A DNA stretch of 64,000 bases from Flectobacillus sp. BAB-3569 (lineage in GTDB: Bacteria > Bacteroidota > Bacteroidia > Cytophagales > Spirosomataceae), in the NCBI RefSeq assembly GCF_002270355.1, contig NZ_NJFZ01000028.1, positions 1-64,000 of the forward strand, given 5' to 3'. The notes under the pieces were generated by a model, which saw only the letters and a program-made list of their open reading frames with translations, was not told where the DNA came from and made no database searches. How positions within the stretch are numbered: position 1 is the stretch's first letter; each line of letters starts with the position of its first letter. Of this stretch, positions 7,901 to 17,431 are shown piece by piece. A program made the position numbers and the translations under genes.

Positions 7901-8623
7901 ATGAGATTAAAATTTATCCTATGTACCTTCTGGGTATGTGCATCTTACCATGCCCAAGCTCAGAACTATAACCACTTTGCCGTTTGGACACGTCTGGCTT
8001 TACAGAAAAATATTTATAAAAATTTTGAAGTAAACGTCGAATATCATTTCAGAAGACAAAACGATTATAGAGATACCCCCGCAAATCCTTTTGCATTGCC
8101 CTTATTAGAGGCATATCGACTAGGAATTGTACACCGAGGGCAAAATATAACTGTCTCTTTGTTTAATTCCTTCTTTCATTCTTATCCACTATATGCAAAA
8201 ACTTCTGACTTCAATAGAAAAGATCGTTGGGAATTTCGCCCCTTTTTGATGACAGAATGGATTCACTCACTTAGTCCTAAATGGTTAGTTAGACTTCGTG
8301 GTGGGTATGAATATCGTCTTTTCAAAAACGATGACAATGAATGGAATGAGTCTCAAGGACGTGCTCGCCTGCGAGGCCAGATACGTTATATTTTTAATCC
8401 CAAGAATAACCTATTCCTAAGCGAGGAGCTTTTACAAAACGTTCCACCCAATGTCCCTGCCAATTCTTTTAGCCAAAATCAGCTGTACTTGGGATATTCA
8501 CATAATTTTTCCCCTCACTTTACTCTAGAAACAGGCTATATGTGGAATCATCGACAACGCAGTTCGCTGATTGAGTTTGATGAAGAACACAGTATTCAAA
8601 CACATTTTATTGTGAGGTTGTAA
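7901..8623 (+). CDS. DUF2490 outer-membrane beta-barrel protein
   Basis: 240 residues. The start is a signal peptide (MRLKFILCTFWVCASYHAQAQ), and the mature part begins NYNHFAVWTRLALQKNIYKNFEVNVEYHFR, typical of DUF2490. Alternating polar and aromatic strands run to the C-terminal strand (SIQTHFIVRL), as in small outer-membrane barrels. No transport or enzyme function is established for the family. The next gene begins 80 bp downstream on the same strand and encodes another exported protein; co-transcription is possible. Confidence 0.85.
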   Translation: MRLKFILCTFWVCASYHAQAQNYNHFAVWTRLALQKNIYKNFEVNVEYHFRRQNDYRDTPANPFALPLLEAYRLGIVHRGQNITVSLFNSFFHSYPLYAKTSDFNRKDRWEFRPFLMTEWIHSLSPKWLVRLRGGYEYRLFKNDDNEWNESQGRARLRGQIRYIFNPKNNLFLSEELLQNVPPNVPANSFSQNQLYLGYSHNFSPHFTLETGYMWNHRQRSSLIEFDEEHSIQTHFIVRL

Positions 8624-8703
8624 AGTGTTCTGTCTTTGAGTGAGCATGACGATTTTATGATATTAGCTTATTTTATTTGTGTTTTCAATAAAATGCTATT
8701 TTC

Positions 8704-11700
8704 ATGAAATCGAAAAAACTAAATCTATTCTTAAAACTTTTCTGTGGAGGGTATATATGCCTGTTTTCTTTTACACAAAATACTTTTTCTCAAGAACTAT
8801 ACCCTGTAAAGCTTTCTCCTAAAACATGGCATAACCAAGAATTAGAATTGCGTTATCACCCTGAGGGTAAAGACTTTGTGATTACCAATGGGAAGCGCTT
8901 GTTTACGCGTGCGCTCTATGGCACCAATACAGCATTTCGTGTCGAAACAGGCGACCGTCCTGAATTTGCCTTGTATATGCCCGGTATGGGTGGCAACTTC
9001 AAGCTAGGTATTTCGGTCAACCAACAATGTAAATGGCTAACGCAAGCCGACAGTATCATTGCTCGCTATCGAGCTGGCGCAAGGCTCTATACTATCAAAG
9101 ATGCTCTATTGGGAAATGGCACTCTCGAAATTGAGATATTAGCTTTAGCTGATGGGGAAGGTTTTATTTTAAAAACTCAAGGCAAGAATCTCCCGAAATC
9201 AACAGAGTTATATTGGGCATTTGGGGGAGCAACAGGCAAAAAATTTTCCAGAGATGGAGATATGGGTCCCGACCCAGAATCAAACTTTTATCTACACGCT
9301 AACAATTGTAAAGACAACCAATATGTAATTCCTGAAAAAGGGAAATTCATCCTCAAATATGGCACTGGCTTGCCAGCTACAGGCGATGGGCGATATTTTG
9401 CAGAAGATGCCAAACAGCCTGTCAAACCAAGCAAAGAACAAATTCTACAAGGCACTTTCCCTAGCGAATCAGCACTCAAAATTGCAGATGCTCGAGCCTT
9501 GGCTTCTCCCCTATCTTTATATCAATCACAAGCTGAAAAAGCTCCTGTCATTTGTGGAAAACTGGCTGTAGAAGACCAATTCGACTATTTCTTTACAATT
9601 TATAATCCCGCTACCAAAGCCGACATTCAGTACGAAAAGCTACCTCGTATTTTTCAAGAAGCCGAAAAGACCCGTGAAACCTTAGCCAATCGTATCCAAA
9701 TCAATACTCCTGACCCGTTCATCAATACGATTGGAGGTACTTTAGCCATTGCCTCCGATGCCATTTGGGATTCGCCCACCTATATGCACGGTTCAATTGG
9801 CTGGCGTATGCGTTTGCCAGGTTGGCGTGGTCCGTACACTGCCGATGTGCTGGGTTGGCACAATAGAGCCAAAACGCATCTTGAAGCCTATGCTTTATCA
9901 CAATTTACTACCCCACTTTATGGTCCTATCAAACCCGATAGCACCATGCATTTTGCCCGAAGTACCGAAAAATCAGGCGTAGGAATGTTTAGCAATGGTT
10001 ACATCAATCGTGACCCGAATGGCGCTAATCTACGACCACACCATTATGACATGAATTTGGTATATATCGACCAGTTAGTACGCCATTTTGCTTGGACAAA
10101 AGATACTACTTTCATGCGCCAAACATGGTCGGTTATCAAAAGGCATTTGGACTGGGAAGTAAGAAATTTTGACATCGACAAAAACCATCTATTTGATGCC
10201 TATGCCGCTATTTGGGCAAGTGACGCCCTTCAGTATAGCGGTGGTGATGTAACGCATACTTCGGCTTATAATTATTTGGGTTTTAAAAAAGCCGCACAAA
10301 TAGCCAAATTGATGGGCGACAATCCCAATCCTTATCTGGAAAAAGCTGAAAAGATTTTGAAAGCAATGAATCAAATTTTATGGATGCCACAAAAAGGAAC
10401 TTTTGCCGAGTTTAAAGATGCCCTAGGGAATAAGCTACTTCATCCTTCAGCAGGTATTTGGACGATTTATCATAGTATCGACTCAGAAGTACCTGACAAG
10501 TTTCAAGCTTATCAAATGCTCAGGTATGTAGACAATGAAATTCCACATATTCCAATTAGAGCAAAAGGGTTAGAAGACAAAGGTTACTATACACTCTCTA
10601 CCACCAATTGGATGCCCTATATGTGGTCATTGAACAATGTGGCTTTGGCAGAATCAATGCACCTAATTTTGGCAAATTGGCAAGCTGGTCGCACAGACGA
10701 AGCTTTTAAGCTCTTCAAAAGTGAGGTATTACAATCCATGTATTTAGGAGGAAGTCCTGGCAATATTGTGCAGATTTCGTACTTTGATGCTGCACGAGGC
10801 GAGGCTTATCGAGACTTTGCTGATCCTGTTGGTATGTTCTCTCGAGCTTTGGTTGAGGGTTTATTTGGTATCGTTCCAGATGCACTCAACAACACCTTAT
10901 TGATTCACCCTGGCTTGCCTGCCACTTGGGATTTTGCTTCTTTCAAAACACCTGATATTAGTTTTGATTTTAAAAGAAAACAAAAAACGGATACTTATAT
11001 TATTGCTCCTACTCTTCCCACAAAAGTAGGTCTCAAATTTCAGGTATTGGCGCAAGGACAAGTAGAGCAAGTATTGGCAAATGGTAAAAGTGTTTCTTGG
11101 ACAAACGTCATTGAGGCTGTGGGTAAACCTATGATTGAAATATCACTTCCTAATTTGCCAACATATGAAATCATCATCGTATGGAAGGGAGAAAAACCTA
11201 TTTTACCAACACAAGAAAATGTATATGTTAATCATTCTGAAATCATTAGAACGTTTACAAATGCCAAAGTAGTAAAGATTTTTGATGCTCAAAAAGTATT
11301 AAGAAATATTCAAGTAGCTAAAAGTCAATTCACAGCCCAAATACAAGCTCCTGAGGGAAATTATACGGTTTTTGCTCAACTCCAGCAAGGCCGTTTATCA
11401 TGGTGGATGCCCATATGTTTTAAGGTAAAACCAGCTATTGAGTTAGTAAGTACGCATGAAAAAGAAGAAAATATTACCAAGTTTTGTCTTCAAAATAACA
11501 CCTCAAATCCTCTATTGGCACAGGTGTTTATCAATCATTTTAAAGCTCATTTAAAAATAGAAGCAGGTAAGTTATCAGATACCATTGTTATTTCTGAAAA
11601 CGATTTACTATGTGGAACCAACCAAGTGCGTATTGTTTTTGGAAAAAATCAAACACTTGAAACTACTTTAGTCAATTGGAAAGGCAAACTACAGCTTCGT

Positions 11701-12411
11701 CAGGAAACAGTAGATATTTCTCCCTTTTTTAATGATAAAGTCACTCAAATTTTTCAAAATAAATACCTTTCGCCGCGCCCACAAGCTACGACTTTGCAAT
11801 TACCTTGGCAAGGTATTGGTGACTGGCCACATCCACACGAAAGCTTTGAGGTAAAAGATGAAGGATTGAGAAAACTGGCACAAACTAATGACCAATTCGA
11901 GTTGTCTCAGGGGATTCGTTTTAAAACACCTTCTGACCCAAAGGCCCACAATATTGTTTTTACCTCACAATGGGATAATTATCCTAACGAAAAAGTGATT
12001 CCATTATCTGGAAGTGCCTCACATGCTTGGTTTTTGATGGCAGGCTCGACTAATCCTATGCAAAGTCAGCTAGACAATGGCATTATAACAGTCCAATACA
12101 CTGATGGCACAGAAGAGCTGTTAGCCTTGCGTAATCCTGAAACGTGGTGGCCTATCGATCAAGATTATTTCACAGATGATTTTGCCTTTAAACTCAAGCA
12201 AGCACGTCCAATTAGAATACACCTTGCAACAGGAAAAATAGTAGACGGACAAGAATCTAAGATGTTTTGGAATGGAAAAAAAATAGAAGGTGGCGCAGCA
12301 ACAATATTAGATATGCCTCTCAATCCGAAGAAAATACTCAAGAGCGTCACACTCAAAACCCTTACAAACGATGTAGTAATAGGATTGATGAGCATCACAC
12401 TGGGACATTAG
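8704..12411 (+). CDS. Large exported DUF4450-type protein, glycosidase-like
   Basis: 1235 residues with a signal peptide ending near TFSQ-ELYPV. The N-terminal 250 residues (RYHPEGKDFVITNGKRLFTRALYG, FALYMPGMGG) match my memory of the Bacteroidota family DUF4450. Residues about 340-750 look like an (alpha/alpha)6-barrel: IASDAIWDSPTYMHGSIGWRMRLPGWRG, then helix pairs with W and D/E residues such as RRHLDW-type and IWASDALQYSGGDVTHTSAYNY. The C-terminal third is beta-rich. This layout suggests action on a polysaccharide in the periplasm or cell surface, but no catalytic pair is assigned and no SusC/SusD genes are nearby. Call as family; enzymatic role is inference. Confidence 0.75.
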   Translation: MKSKKLNLFLKLFCGGYICLFSFTQNTFSQELYPVKLSPKTWHNQELELRYHPEGKDFVITNGKRLFTRALYGTNTAFRVETGDRPEFALYMPGMGGNFKLGISVNQQCKWLTQADSIIARYRAGARLYTIKDALLGNGTLEIEILALADGEGFILKTQGKNLPKSTELYWAFGGATGKKFSRDGDMGPDPESNFYLHANNCKDNQYVIPEKGKFILKYGTGLPATGDGRYFAEDAKQPVKPSKEQILQGTFPSESALKIADARALASPLSLYQSQAEKAPVICGKLAVEDQFDYFFTIYNPATKADIQYEKLPRIFQEAEKTRETLANRIQINTPDPFINTIGGTLAIASDAIWDSPTYMHGSIGWRMRLPGWRGPYTADVLGWHNRAKTHLEAYALSQFTTPLYGPIKPDSTMHFARSTEKSGVGMFSNGYINRDPNGANLRPHHYDMNLVYIDQLVRHFAWTKDTTFMRQTWSVIKRHLDWEVRNFDIDKNHLFDAYAAIWASDALQYSGGDVTHTSAYNYLGFKKAAQIAKLMGDNPNPYLEKAEKILKAMNQILWMPQKGTFAEFKDALGNKLLHPSAGIWTIYHSIDSEVPDKFQAYQMLRYVDNEIPHIPIRAKGLEDKGYYTLSTTNWMPYMWSLNNVALAESMHLILANWQAGRTDEAFKLFKSEVLQSMYLGGSPGNIVQISYFDAARGEAYRDFADPVGMFSRALVEGLFGIVPDALNNTLLIHPGLPATWDFASFKTPDISFDFKRKQKTDTYIIAPTLPTKVGLKFQVLAQGQVEQVLANGKSVSWTNVIEAVGKPMIEISLPNLPTYEIIIVWKGEKPILPTQENVYVNHSEIIRTFTNAKVVKIFDAQKVLRNIQVAKSQFTAQIQAPEGNYTVFAQLQQGRLSWWMPICFKVKPAIELVSTHEKEENITKFCLQNNTSNPLLAQVFINHFKAHLKIEAGKLSDTIVISENDLLCGTNQVRIVFGKNQTLETTLVNWKGKLQLRQETVDISPFFNDKVTQIFQNKYLSPRPQATTLQLPWQGIGDWPHPHESFEVKDEGLRKLAQTNDQFELSQGIRFKTPSDPKAHNIVFTSQWDNYPNEKVIPLSGSASHAWFLMAGSTNPMQSQLDNGIITVQYTDGTEELLALRNPETWWPIDQDYFTDDFAFKLKQARPIRIHLATGKIVDGQESKMFWNGKKIEGGAATILDMPLNPKKILKSVTLKTLTNDVVIGLMSITLGH

Positions 12412-12486
12412 TGAGTGTTGAATTTGGAGTGCGGAGTGAGGAATTGAGAAAATGAAGAATGCAGAGTTTGGAGTGCATAGTTGTAC
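12412..12486. repeat. GAGTG/GAATT-rich degenerate intergenic repeat
   Basis: A run of near-repeats such as GAATTTGGAGTGCGGAGTGAGGAATTG follows the DUF4450 stop. It belongs to the word family also found at 19532, 29735, 28045 and 39515. Confidence 0.45.
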
Positions 12487-12672
12487 TTAAGTTAGTACGC
12501 AAAATAAAGTTTAAGATTGTGCTTTAAGCTTTCAGGTATCGGCTTTCGGCGGTGGGCTATGGGAAAATGCATGTCCGTGGTCGTTAAAAACATTTTAACA
12601 CTCTTTGCCTTGTGCCCGTTGCCTTGTCCCTAAAACACAAAATTTAAAGTTTATGGGCAAAATAAAATTCAA
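12487..12672. repeat. MITE-like repeat, copy A
   Basis: Begins GTTAGTACGCAAAATAAAG and has the core CTTTCGGCGGTGGGCT ... AACATTTTAACACTCTTTGCC ... TTGCCTTGTCCCTAAA shared with copies at 32076 and 46133. The ends are degenerate inverted repeats of the GTGCGCAAAATAAAATTTAA type. It has no ORF of its own. The remaining gap to 12850 holds further TAGGC-type repeat words. Confidence 0.7.
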
Positions 12673-12851
12673 CTATTTGGCTTTCGACTTTCAGCAATGA
12701 GCTTTCAGCAAAAATATTCCCAATGAATTCAAACAAGATTTTGGCTTAACGCCTAAAGCTTACAGCCCATAGCGTATTAACTCTATCATCTCTAAGCAGC
12801 AGCCCCCTATACCCGAAAGCCCATATCCGACACCTGATAGCCCCAAGCTAA

Positions 12852-12887
12852 AAAAGGCTCTGCCAACATACGTCAGCAGAGCCTTTT
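12852..12887 (-). terminator. rpsA terminator
   Basis: Twelve-base arms AAAAGGCTCTGC and GCAGAGCCTTTT with a 12-nt loop, flanked by T on both strands. It lies 22 bp past the rpsA stop. Confidence 0.85.
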
Positions 12888-12908
12888 AATATACTCAATC
12901 AGAGATGA

Positions 12909-14713
12909 TTATTTCTTCTTCTCTAATTTTTTCTTAGCTTCTTCACGAGCTGAGTCTTCCATTTGAGCTTTCAAAGCAGTTAAAGCGTCTAAGTCACCCA
13001 AAGTTGATTTCTCAACAGAGCTAGTAACTTTTTCTACATCCTTAGCAGTCTTTTTCTTCTCTTCTTGAACAGCCTCTTCTTTCGCGTCGTTGAAAATTCT
13101 TGTGTGAGAAAGAGCGATTTTACGATCTTCTTTGTTGAATTCGATTACTTTGAAGTCAAGTTGTTCACCAGCTTCAGCAACAGAACCATCTTCTTTCACC
13201 AATTGTTTCAACTGTACAGAACCTTCGATACCGTAAGGCAATTCCAAAGTAGCTCCTTTGTCATTTTTCGCAACGATAGTTGCTTTGTGAACAGAACCTA
13301 CAGTGAAGATTGATTCAAAAGTATCCCAAGGGTTTTCTTCCAATTGTTTGTGACCTAAAGCCAAACGACGGTTGTCTGCGTCAAGCTCCAATACCACAAC
13401 GTCTAATTTCTCACCAACTTTGATGAACTCAGAAGGGTGTTTGATTTTCTTAGTCCAAGACAAGTCAGATACGTGAACCAAACCATCGATACCTTCTTCC
13501 AATTCAAGGAACAAACCGAAGTTTGTCAAGTTACGTACAGTACCAGTGTGCTTAGTACCTACAGCGTATTTGCTCAACAAATCTTGTTTAGTCCAAGGAT
13601 CTTCAGTCAATTGTTTGATACCCAATGACATTTTACGCTCAGAGCGATCCAAAGTCAATACAACTGCTTCGATTTCGTCACCTACTTTCAAGAAGTCTTG
13701 TGGGTTACGCAAGTGTTGCGACCAAGACATTTCTGAAACGTGGATCAAACCTTCAACACCTGGCAATACTTCTAAGAAAGCACCGTAATCAGCAACGTTT
13801 ACAACTTTACCTTTTACTTTAGAACCGATTTCTACTGTAGCTGCCAAAGCATCCCAAGGGTGAGCTTGCAATTGTTTCATACCCAAAGAGATACGTTTCT
13901 TGTTCTCGTCGAAGTCCAAAACAACCACTTGGATTTTCTGATCCAATTTAAGCAACTCTTGTGGATGGTTGATACGACCCCAAGAAATATCTGTGATGTG
14001 CAACAAACCGTCAACACCACCTAGGTCGATGAACACACCGAAGTTAGTCATGTTCTTGATAACACCTTCAAGAACTTGTCCTTTTCAAGGTTGTTCAAGA
14101 TCAATTGACGTTGTTCTTCAAGGTCTTTCTCGATAAGAACTTTGTGAGAAACAACAACGTTATCGTTAGCATGGTTGATTTTAACAACCTTAACTTCCAT
14201 TTTCTTACCAACGAAGATATCAAAGTCACGGATTGGTTTCACATCGATTTGTGAACCTGGCAAGAACGCCTCAACACCGAAGATATCAACGATAAGACCA
14301 CCTTTAGTACGACGCTTAACGAAACCATCGATAACGATATCTTGCTCAAGAGCTTCTTCGATGTTTTTCCATGCAGTCATTACTTTAGCCAATTTACGAG
14401 AAAGAATCAATTGACCAGCTTTGTCTTCTTGGTTCTCAACGTAAACATCTACTACATCTCCAACTTTCAATTCAGGCATATCTCTGAATTCTGAAGTTGG
14501 AACCATACCGTCTGATTTGAAACCGATGTTCAAAATCACTTCACGGTCTGTGATACCTACTACAGTACCTTTTACTACTTCTTTCTCAGTTACAAGGTTC
14601 AATGTACCTTCAATAAGAGCTTCTAATCTTGCTCTCTCTTCGGTAGAGTAACCACCACCGATACCTTTAGTGCCGACTAAATCCCAGTCGAAATCTGCTA
14701 ATTGATTAGCCAT
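12909..14713 (-). pseudogene. rpsA: 30S ribosomal protein S1, intact except for a one-base frameshift
   Basis: Two frames together encode a full S1 protein of about 600 residues. The first runs from ATG at 14713 (MANQLADFDWDLVGTKG) and goes out of frame at about 14080. The second runs from there to 12909 with repeated S1 (OB-fold) domains (GVFIDLGGVDGLLHITDISWGRINHP, VEGLIHVSEMSWSQH, IDGLVHVSDLSWTKK). Inserting one C beside 14080-14081 restores the usual continuous sequence LEKGQVLEGVIKNMTNFG. S1 is essential for translation initiation, so a real null is unlikely and a base-call or assembly deletion is the best explanation. The C-terminus is lysine-rich. Monocistronic, with a promoter at 14797 and a terminator at 12852. 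Confidence 0.9.
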
Positions 14714-14796
14714 GTTTAAATAAAAGCCCTGATACATCAATGTGGCGGGCAAAACACATTGAAATTTAGTTAGTTATTCCCAATTGATTGGGGGTG

Positions 14797-14828
14797 CAAA
14801 GGTATAAAATTTTTCTAATATTCTGAAA
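14797..14828 (-). promoter_or_regulatory. rpsA promoter
   Basis: On the minus strand the -7 element is TACCTTTG (14804-14797), matching TAnnTTTG. A TTTC, one base from the -33 TTTG, lies 20 nt upstream (14828-14825). The distance to the rpsA start is about 80 nt. Confidence 0.55.
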
Positions 14829-14867
14829 ATGAATGAGAAAAAAATTATAATACCTCTTCGATATCCC

Positions 14868-15485
14868 TTACTCTCCTATTGCTTTCCTTACTACTCTATA
14901 CAATCCATATAATGAAATTCCTATCATCAATATAATAGCTACTTGTGCTACAGCTCCCTCACTTGGGTGTTCGATCAATGCCTTGATTTCTTTGGCTTGT
15001 GTACCTACCCATATCGACAAAAGTGTGCGAGGCAGCATACCGATAAAACCTGCCGTAAGAAAGTTTTTCAACTTCGCTCCCGAACAAGAAAACAATAAGT
15101 TACTCACCGCAAAAGGTAATACAGGTGAAAGTCGCGCTAGCAAAATGATTTTAAACTCCTGTTTTTGAAGATTCTGAAGAAGTTCTTTGACCCCTTTTCT
15201 CTCTTCCAAAGCATTCAACAGTCGCCCTCCATCTATTTTAGCCGCCATTACATAGCCAATCCAAGATGCTAGCCAGTAACTAACACAAACAGGTATGAGT
15301 GCTTGCCAACCCAAGAAATACCCACTCAATAGCGCCACAAAGGTCGTTGGCGTAAGCGCAAAGGCCATTGTCAAACTAGCAGCAGCATATACCATCGTCC
15401 ATATAGGCAAGTCGAACTGATGGATTGTTGCTTCATGAAACATCACCCATACTGTAATCGAAGAACTTACCACCAAGGGCATCAC
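14868..15485 (-). CDS. TVP38/TMEM64-type (VTT domain) membrane protein
   Basis: 205 residues from GTG at 15485 (an ATG follows immediately and may be the true start). About five hydrophobic segments surround the VTT/SNARE-associated core: ALTPTTFVALLSGYFLGWQAL, then RLSPVLPFAVSNLLFSCSGAKLKNFLTAGFIGMLPRTLL, with the R-x-S-P-x-x-P-F motif of the family. Bacterial relatives are inner-membrane proteins thought to help lipid or carrier movement across the bilayer. It lies 93 bp downstream of cdd on the same strand, so the two may be co-transcribed. Confidence 0.85.
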   Translation of the reverse strand: MMPLVVSSSITVWVMFHEATIHQFDLPIWTMVYAAASLTMAFALTPTTFVALLSGYFLGWQALIPVCVSYWLASWIGYVMAAKIDGGRLLNALEERKGVKELLQNLQKQEFKIILLARLSPVLPFAVSNLLFSCSGAKLKNFLTAGFIGMLPRTLLSIWVGTQAKEIKALIEHPSEGAVAQVAIILMIGISLYGLYRVVRKAIGE

Positions 15486-15578
15486 CCCTAAAAAAAGGCG
15501 TAAACGATTGAGAATGTATTCTGTTTAAAAAATGAATTCATATGGATTGGTTTCGAATAAAATTTACTCGAAATCTGT

Positions 15579-16055
15579 TTAAAATTCTTCAAACTTCAAA
15601 GGAAGTAAGTCTCCAATAGATTCGGATGCTAATACTTGGTTGTTTGCTCCAAGCATCAATAAACGAATTGGTTGTTTTTGACGCACTTCATACTCAAGCA
15701 TTGCTTGGCGACAAGCACCGCATGGAGGAACACCTCGAAACTCGTCTCCTTTACCGGGGCGTGCAATAACCGCAATAGATTTGATTTTTTTGTCTGGATG
15801 GTTAGCTCCTACCCAAAATATAGCTGATTGCTCGGCGCAAGAGCCTGATGGGAAAGCCGCATTTTCTTGGTTATTGGCCGTGATAATTGTATCGTCTTCT
15901 AGTAATATAGCAGCACCCACATGAAACTGTGAATAAGGCGCATAAGACTTATAAGTAGCTTTACGAGCCTCCATCAATAACAACTGTTCTTTTGCACTCA
16001 ATTCAGTTTCTGAGTCATAAGATTCTAACGAAATGGTTACATTTAATTTCTGCAT
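15579..16055 (-). CDS. cdd: Cytidine deaminase
   Basis: 158 residues. The zinc-binding catalytic motif is FPSGSCAEQSAIF (C-A-E, with the proton-shuttling glutamate) and PCGACRQAMLE (two more zinc cysteines). The N-terminus has the YAPYSQFHVGAAIL substrate loop and ENAAFPSG. This is the short homotetrameric class. It deaminates cytidine and deoxycytidine in pyrimidine salvage in the cytoplasm. A near-consensus -7 element (TACCTTTC, 16088-16081 on the minus strand) lies 26 bp upstream. Confidence 0.95.
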   Translation of the reverse strand: MQKLNVTISLESYDSETELSAKEQLLLMEARKATYKSYAPYSQFHVGAAILLEDDTIITANNQENAAFPSGSCAEQSAIFWVGANHPDKKIKSIAVIARPGKGDEFRGVPPCGACRQAMLEYEVRQKQPIRLLMLGANNQVLASESIGDLLPLKFEEF

Positions 16056-16465
16056 AGTTTATGATGATTTTAGAAATAGGGAAAGGTATAACGTGCTGTT
16101 TTTCAGAAAAGTTCTTAATGAGTATGAAATTTTTTAGCTTGTCATTTTTCTGGATTAAAACTTTTAGAAAATCATCGGTAAAATGCTCAAAAAGCGACCA
16201 TTTAAAACAAGCTTATAAAAACCAAAAGCGCCGTAGATGTGACAGAAAACAAGCTTCTGTCGCACCTACGGCGCTTTTTATATATTTCGTTTCGTTTGTC
16301 GTTGCTACCAAACTGTCGATTCTTTTTATTTCGGATATTAGATTTCCAAAATCAGAAATCCCAAATCTGAAATACTTAGAAATCCTTCGTAAAGTACGAA
16401 TTCATCACTCATACTTGGGTATCATCTCTAATAACGACTAACAAATAACGAATAACCTCTATCAA
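16056..16465. other. 410-bp gap with two palindromes
   Basis: The gap between cdd and tpiA, both on the minus strand. It holds the long hairpin at 16224-16279 and a looser palindrome at 16335-16375 (ATTTCGGATATTAG against CAAATCTGAAAT). A 126-codon plus-strand frame spans both palindromes and has no protein features, so no gene is called. Confidence 0.6.
16224..16279. terminator. Long 24-bp hairpin, probable terminator
   Basis: Arms of 24 nt (5' arm starts AAAAGCGCCGTAG, 3' arm ends CTACGGCGCTTTT) with one mismatch, one G-T pair and a 7-nt loop. It lies 187 bp downstream of tpiA on its strand. The size and GC content are unusual for this AT-rich region. Confidence 0.65.
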
Positions 16466-17227
16466 CTAGAATGATTTTGCGATATTCACAAATTCACGAG
16501 ATTTCAATGATGCACCACCGATTAGACCACCGTCGATGTCCTCACGAGCGAACAACTCAGGAGCGTTTTTCTCGTTACAGCTACCACCGTATAGGATAGA
16601 AGTATTATCAGCTACTTCTTGTCCGTATTTTGTAGCAACATGAGCGCGCAAGAATGCGTGCATTTCTTGTGCTTGCTCAGAAGATGCCGTTACACCTGTA
16701 CCGATTGCCCAGATTGGTTCGTAAGCAATTACTACTTTACCGAAATCTTCTACTGACAAGTGGAAAAGGCTATCAGTCAATTGTGAAGCCACAAACTCCA
16801 AGTATCCTGGAGCATTGCGTTGCTCTAGAGATTCTCCACAACAGAAGATTGGTGTCAAACCATTTTCAAGAGAGATATTTACTTTTTCAGCCAATTGCTC
16901 ATTTGTTTCGCCAAAGTACTGACGACGCTCTGAGTGACCTAAGATTACATATTCTACACCGATTGATTTCAACATTGGCGCTGAGATTTCACCTGTGTAA
17001 GCACCAGAAGCTTTTTGGTGGCAGTTTTGAGCCGAAATACCCAAATTTACTACTGGTTCAGCATATTTTGTCAAAGTACTCAAGTACAAAGACGGAGAAG
17101 CAATCACTACAGTAACATCTGTAGATACCTCATCTTTCACCATGTTTGCTACTTCAGAAGCCAAGATTAATGCTTCTTCAGCTGTTTTGTTCATTTTCCA
17201 GTTACCAGCAACGATTTTCTTTCTCAT
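16466..17227 (-). CDS. tpiA: Triosephosphate isomerase
   Basis: 253 residues, the usual length. It has the N-terminal active-site lysine in AGNWKMNK, the catalytic histidine in ILGHSERR, the catalytic glutamate in VIAYEPIWAIGTG, the flexible loop 6 just after it, and the phosphate-binding ILYGGSCNEKNA and GLIGGASL loops. It interconverts dihydroxyacetone phosphate and glyceraldehyde 3-phosphate in glycolysis. No active-site residue is missing. A TAAATTTG -7 element lies upstream. Confidence 0.97.
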   Translation of the reverse strand: MRKKIVAGNWKMNKTAEEALILASEVANMVKDEVSTDVTVVIASPSLYLSTLTKYAEPVVNLGISAQNCHQKASGAYTGEISAPMLKSIGVEYVILGHSERRQYFGETNEQLAEKVNISLENGLTPIFCCGESLEQRNAPGYLEFVASQLTDSLFHLSVEDFGKVVIAYEPIWAIGTGVTASSEQAQEMHAFLRAHVATKYGQEVADNTSILYGGSCNEKNAPELFAREDIDGGLIGGASLKSREFVNIAKSF

Positions 17228-17310
17228 TTTTTTAAGTAAAGTCGGGGAGAGAAACAGCTTGCGCTGAATCTATTGAACCACTGTTTTTTGGTTGAAACTT
17301 AATTACCCTA

Positions 17311-17318
17311 CAAATTTA
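17311..17318 (-). promoter_or_regulatory. Possible tpiA -7 element TAAATTTG
   Basis: A minus-strand match to TAnnTTTG 84 nt before the tpiA start. No clear TTG is found at -33. Confidence 0.4.
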
Positions 17319-17431
17319 TGGATAAAATATGCTTTGCACTAAAAATTTAGGGATTTGTTTCGGTGAAGCATCACTTGGGCATCTTCTTTAAAATATGTTG
17401 ACTCTTTTCCTAAAAATCAACCTTTTAGCAC

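Noticed and set aside
13065-14414. Several plus-strand frames antisense to rpsA
   Set aside because: They are shadows caused by the codon bias of a strongly conserved gene.
16061-16441. 126-codon plus-strand frame
   Set aside because: It runs through two palindromes, has no family features and is basic and low complexity, so it is a chance frame.
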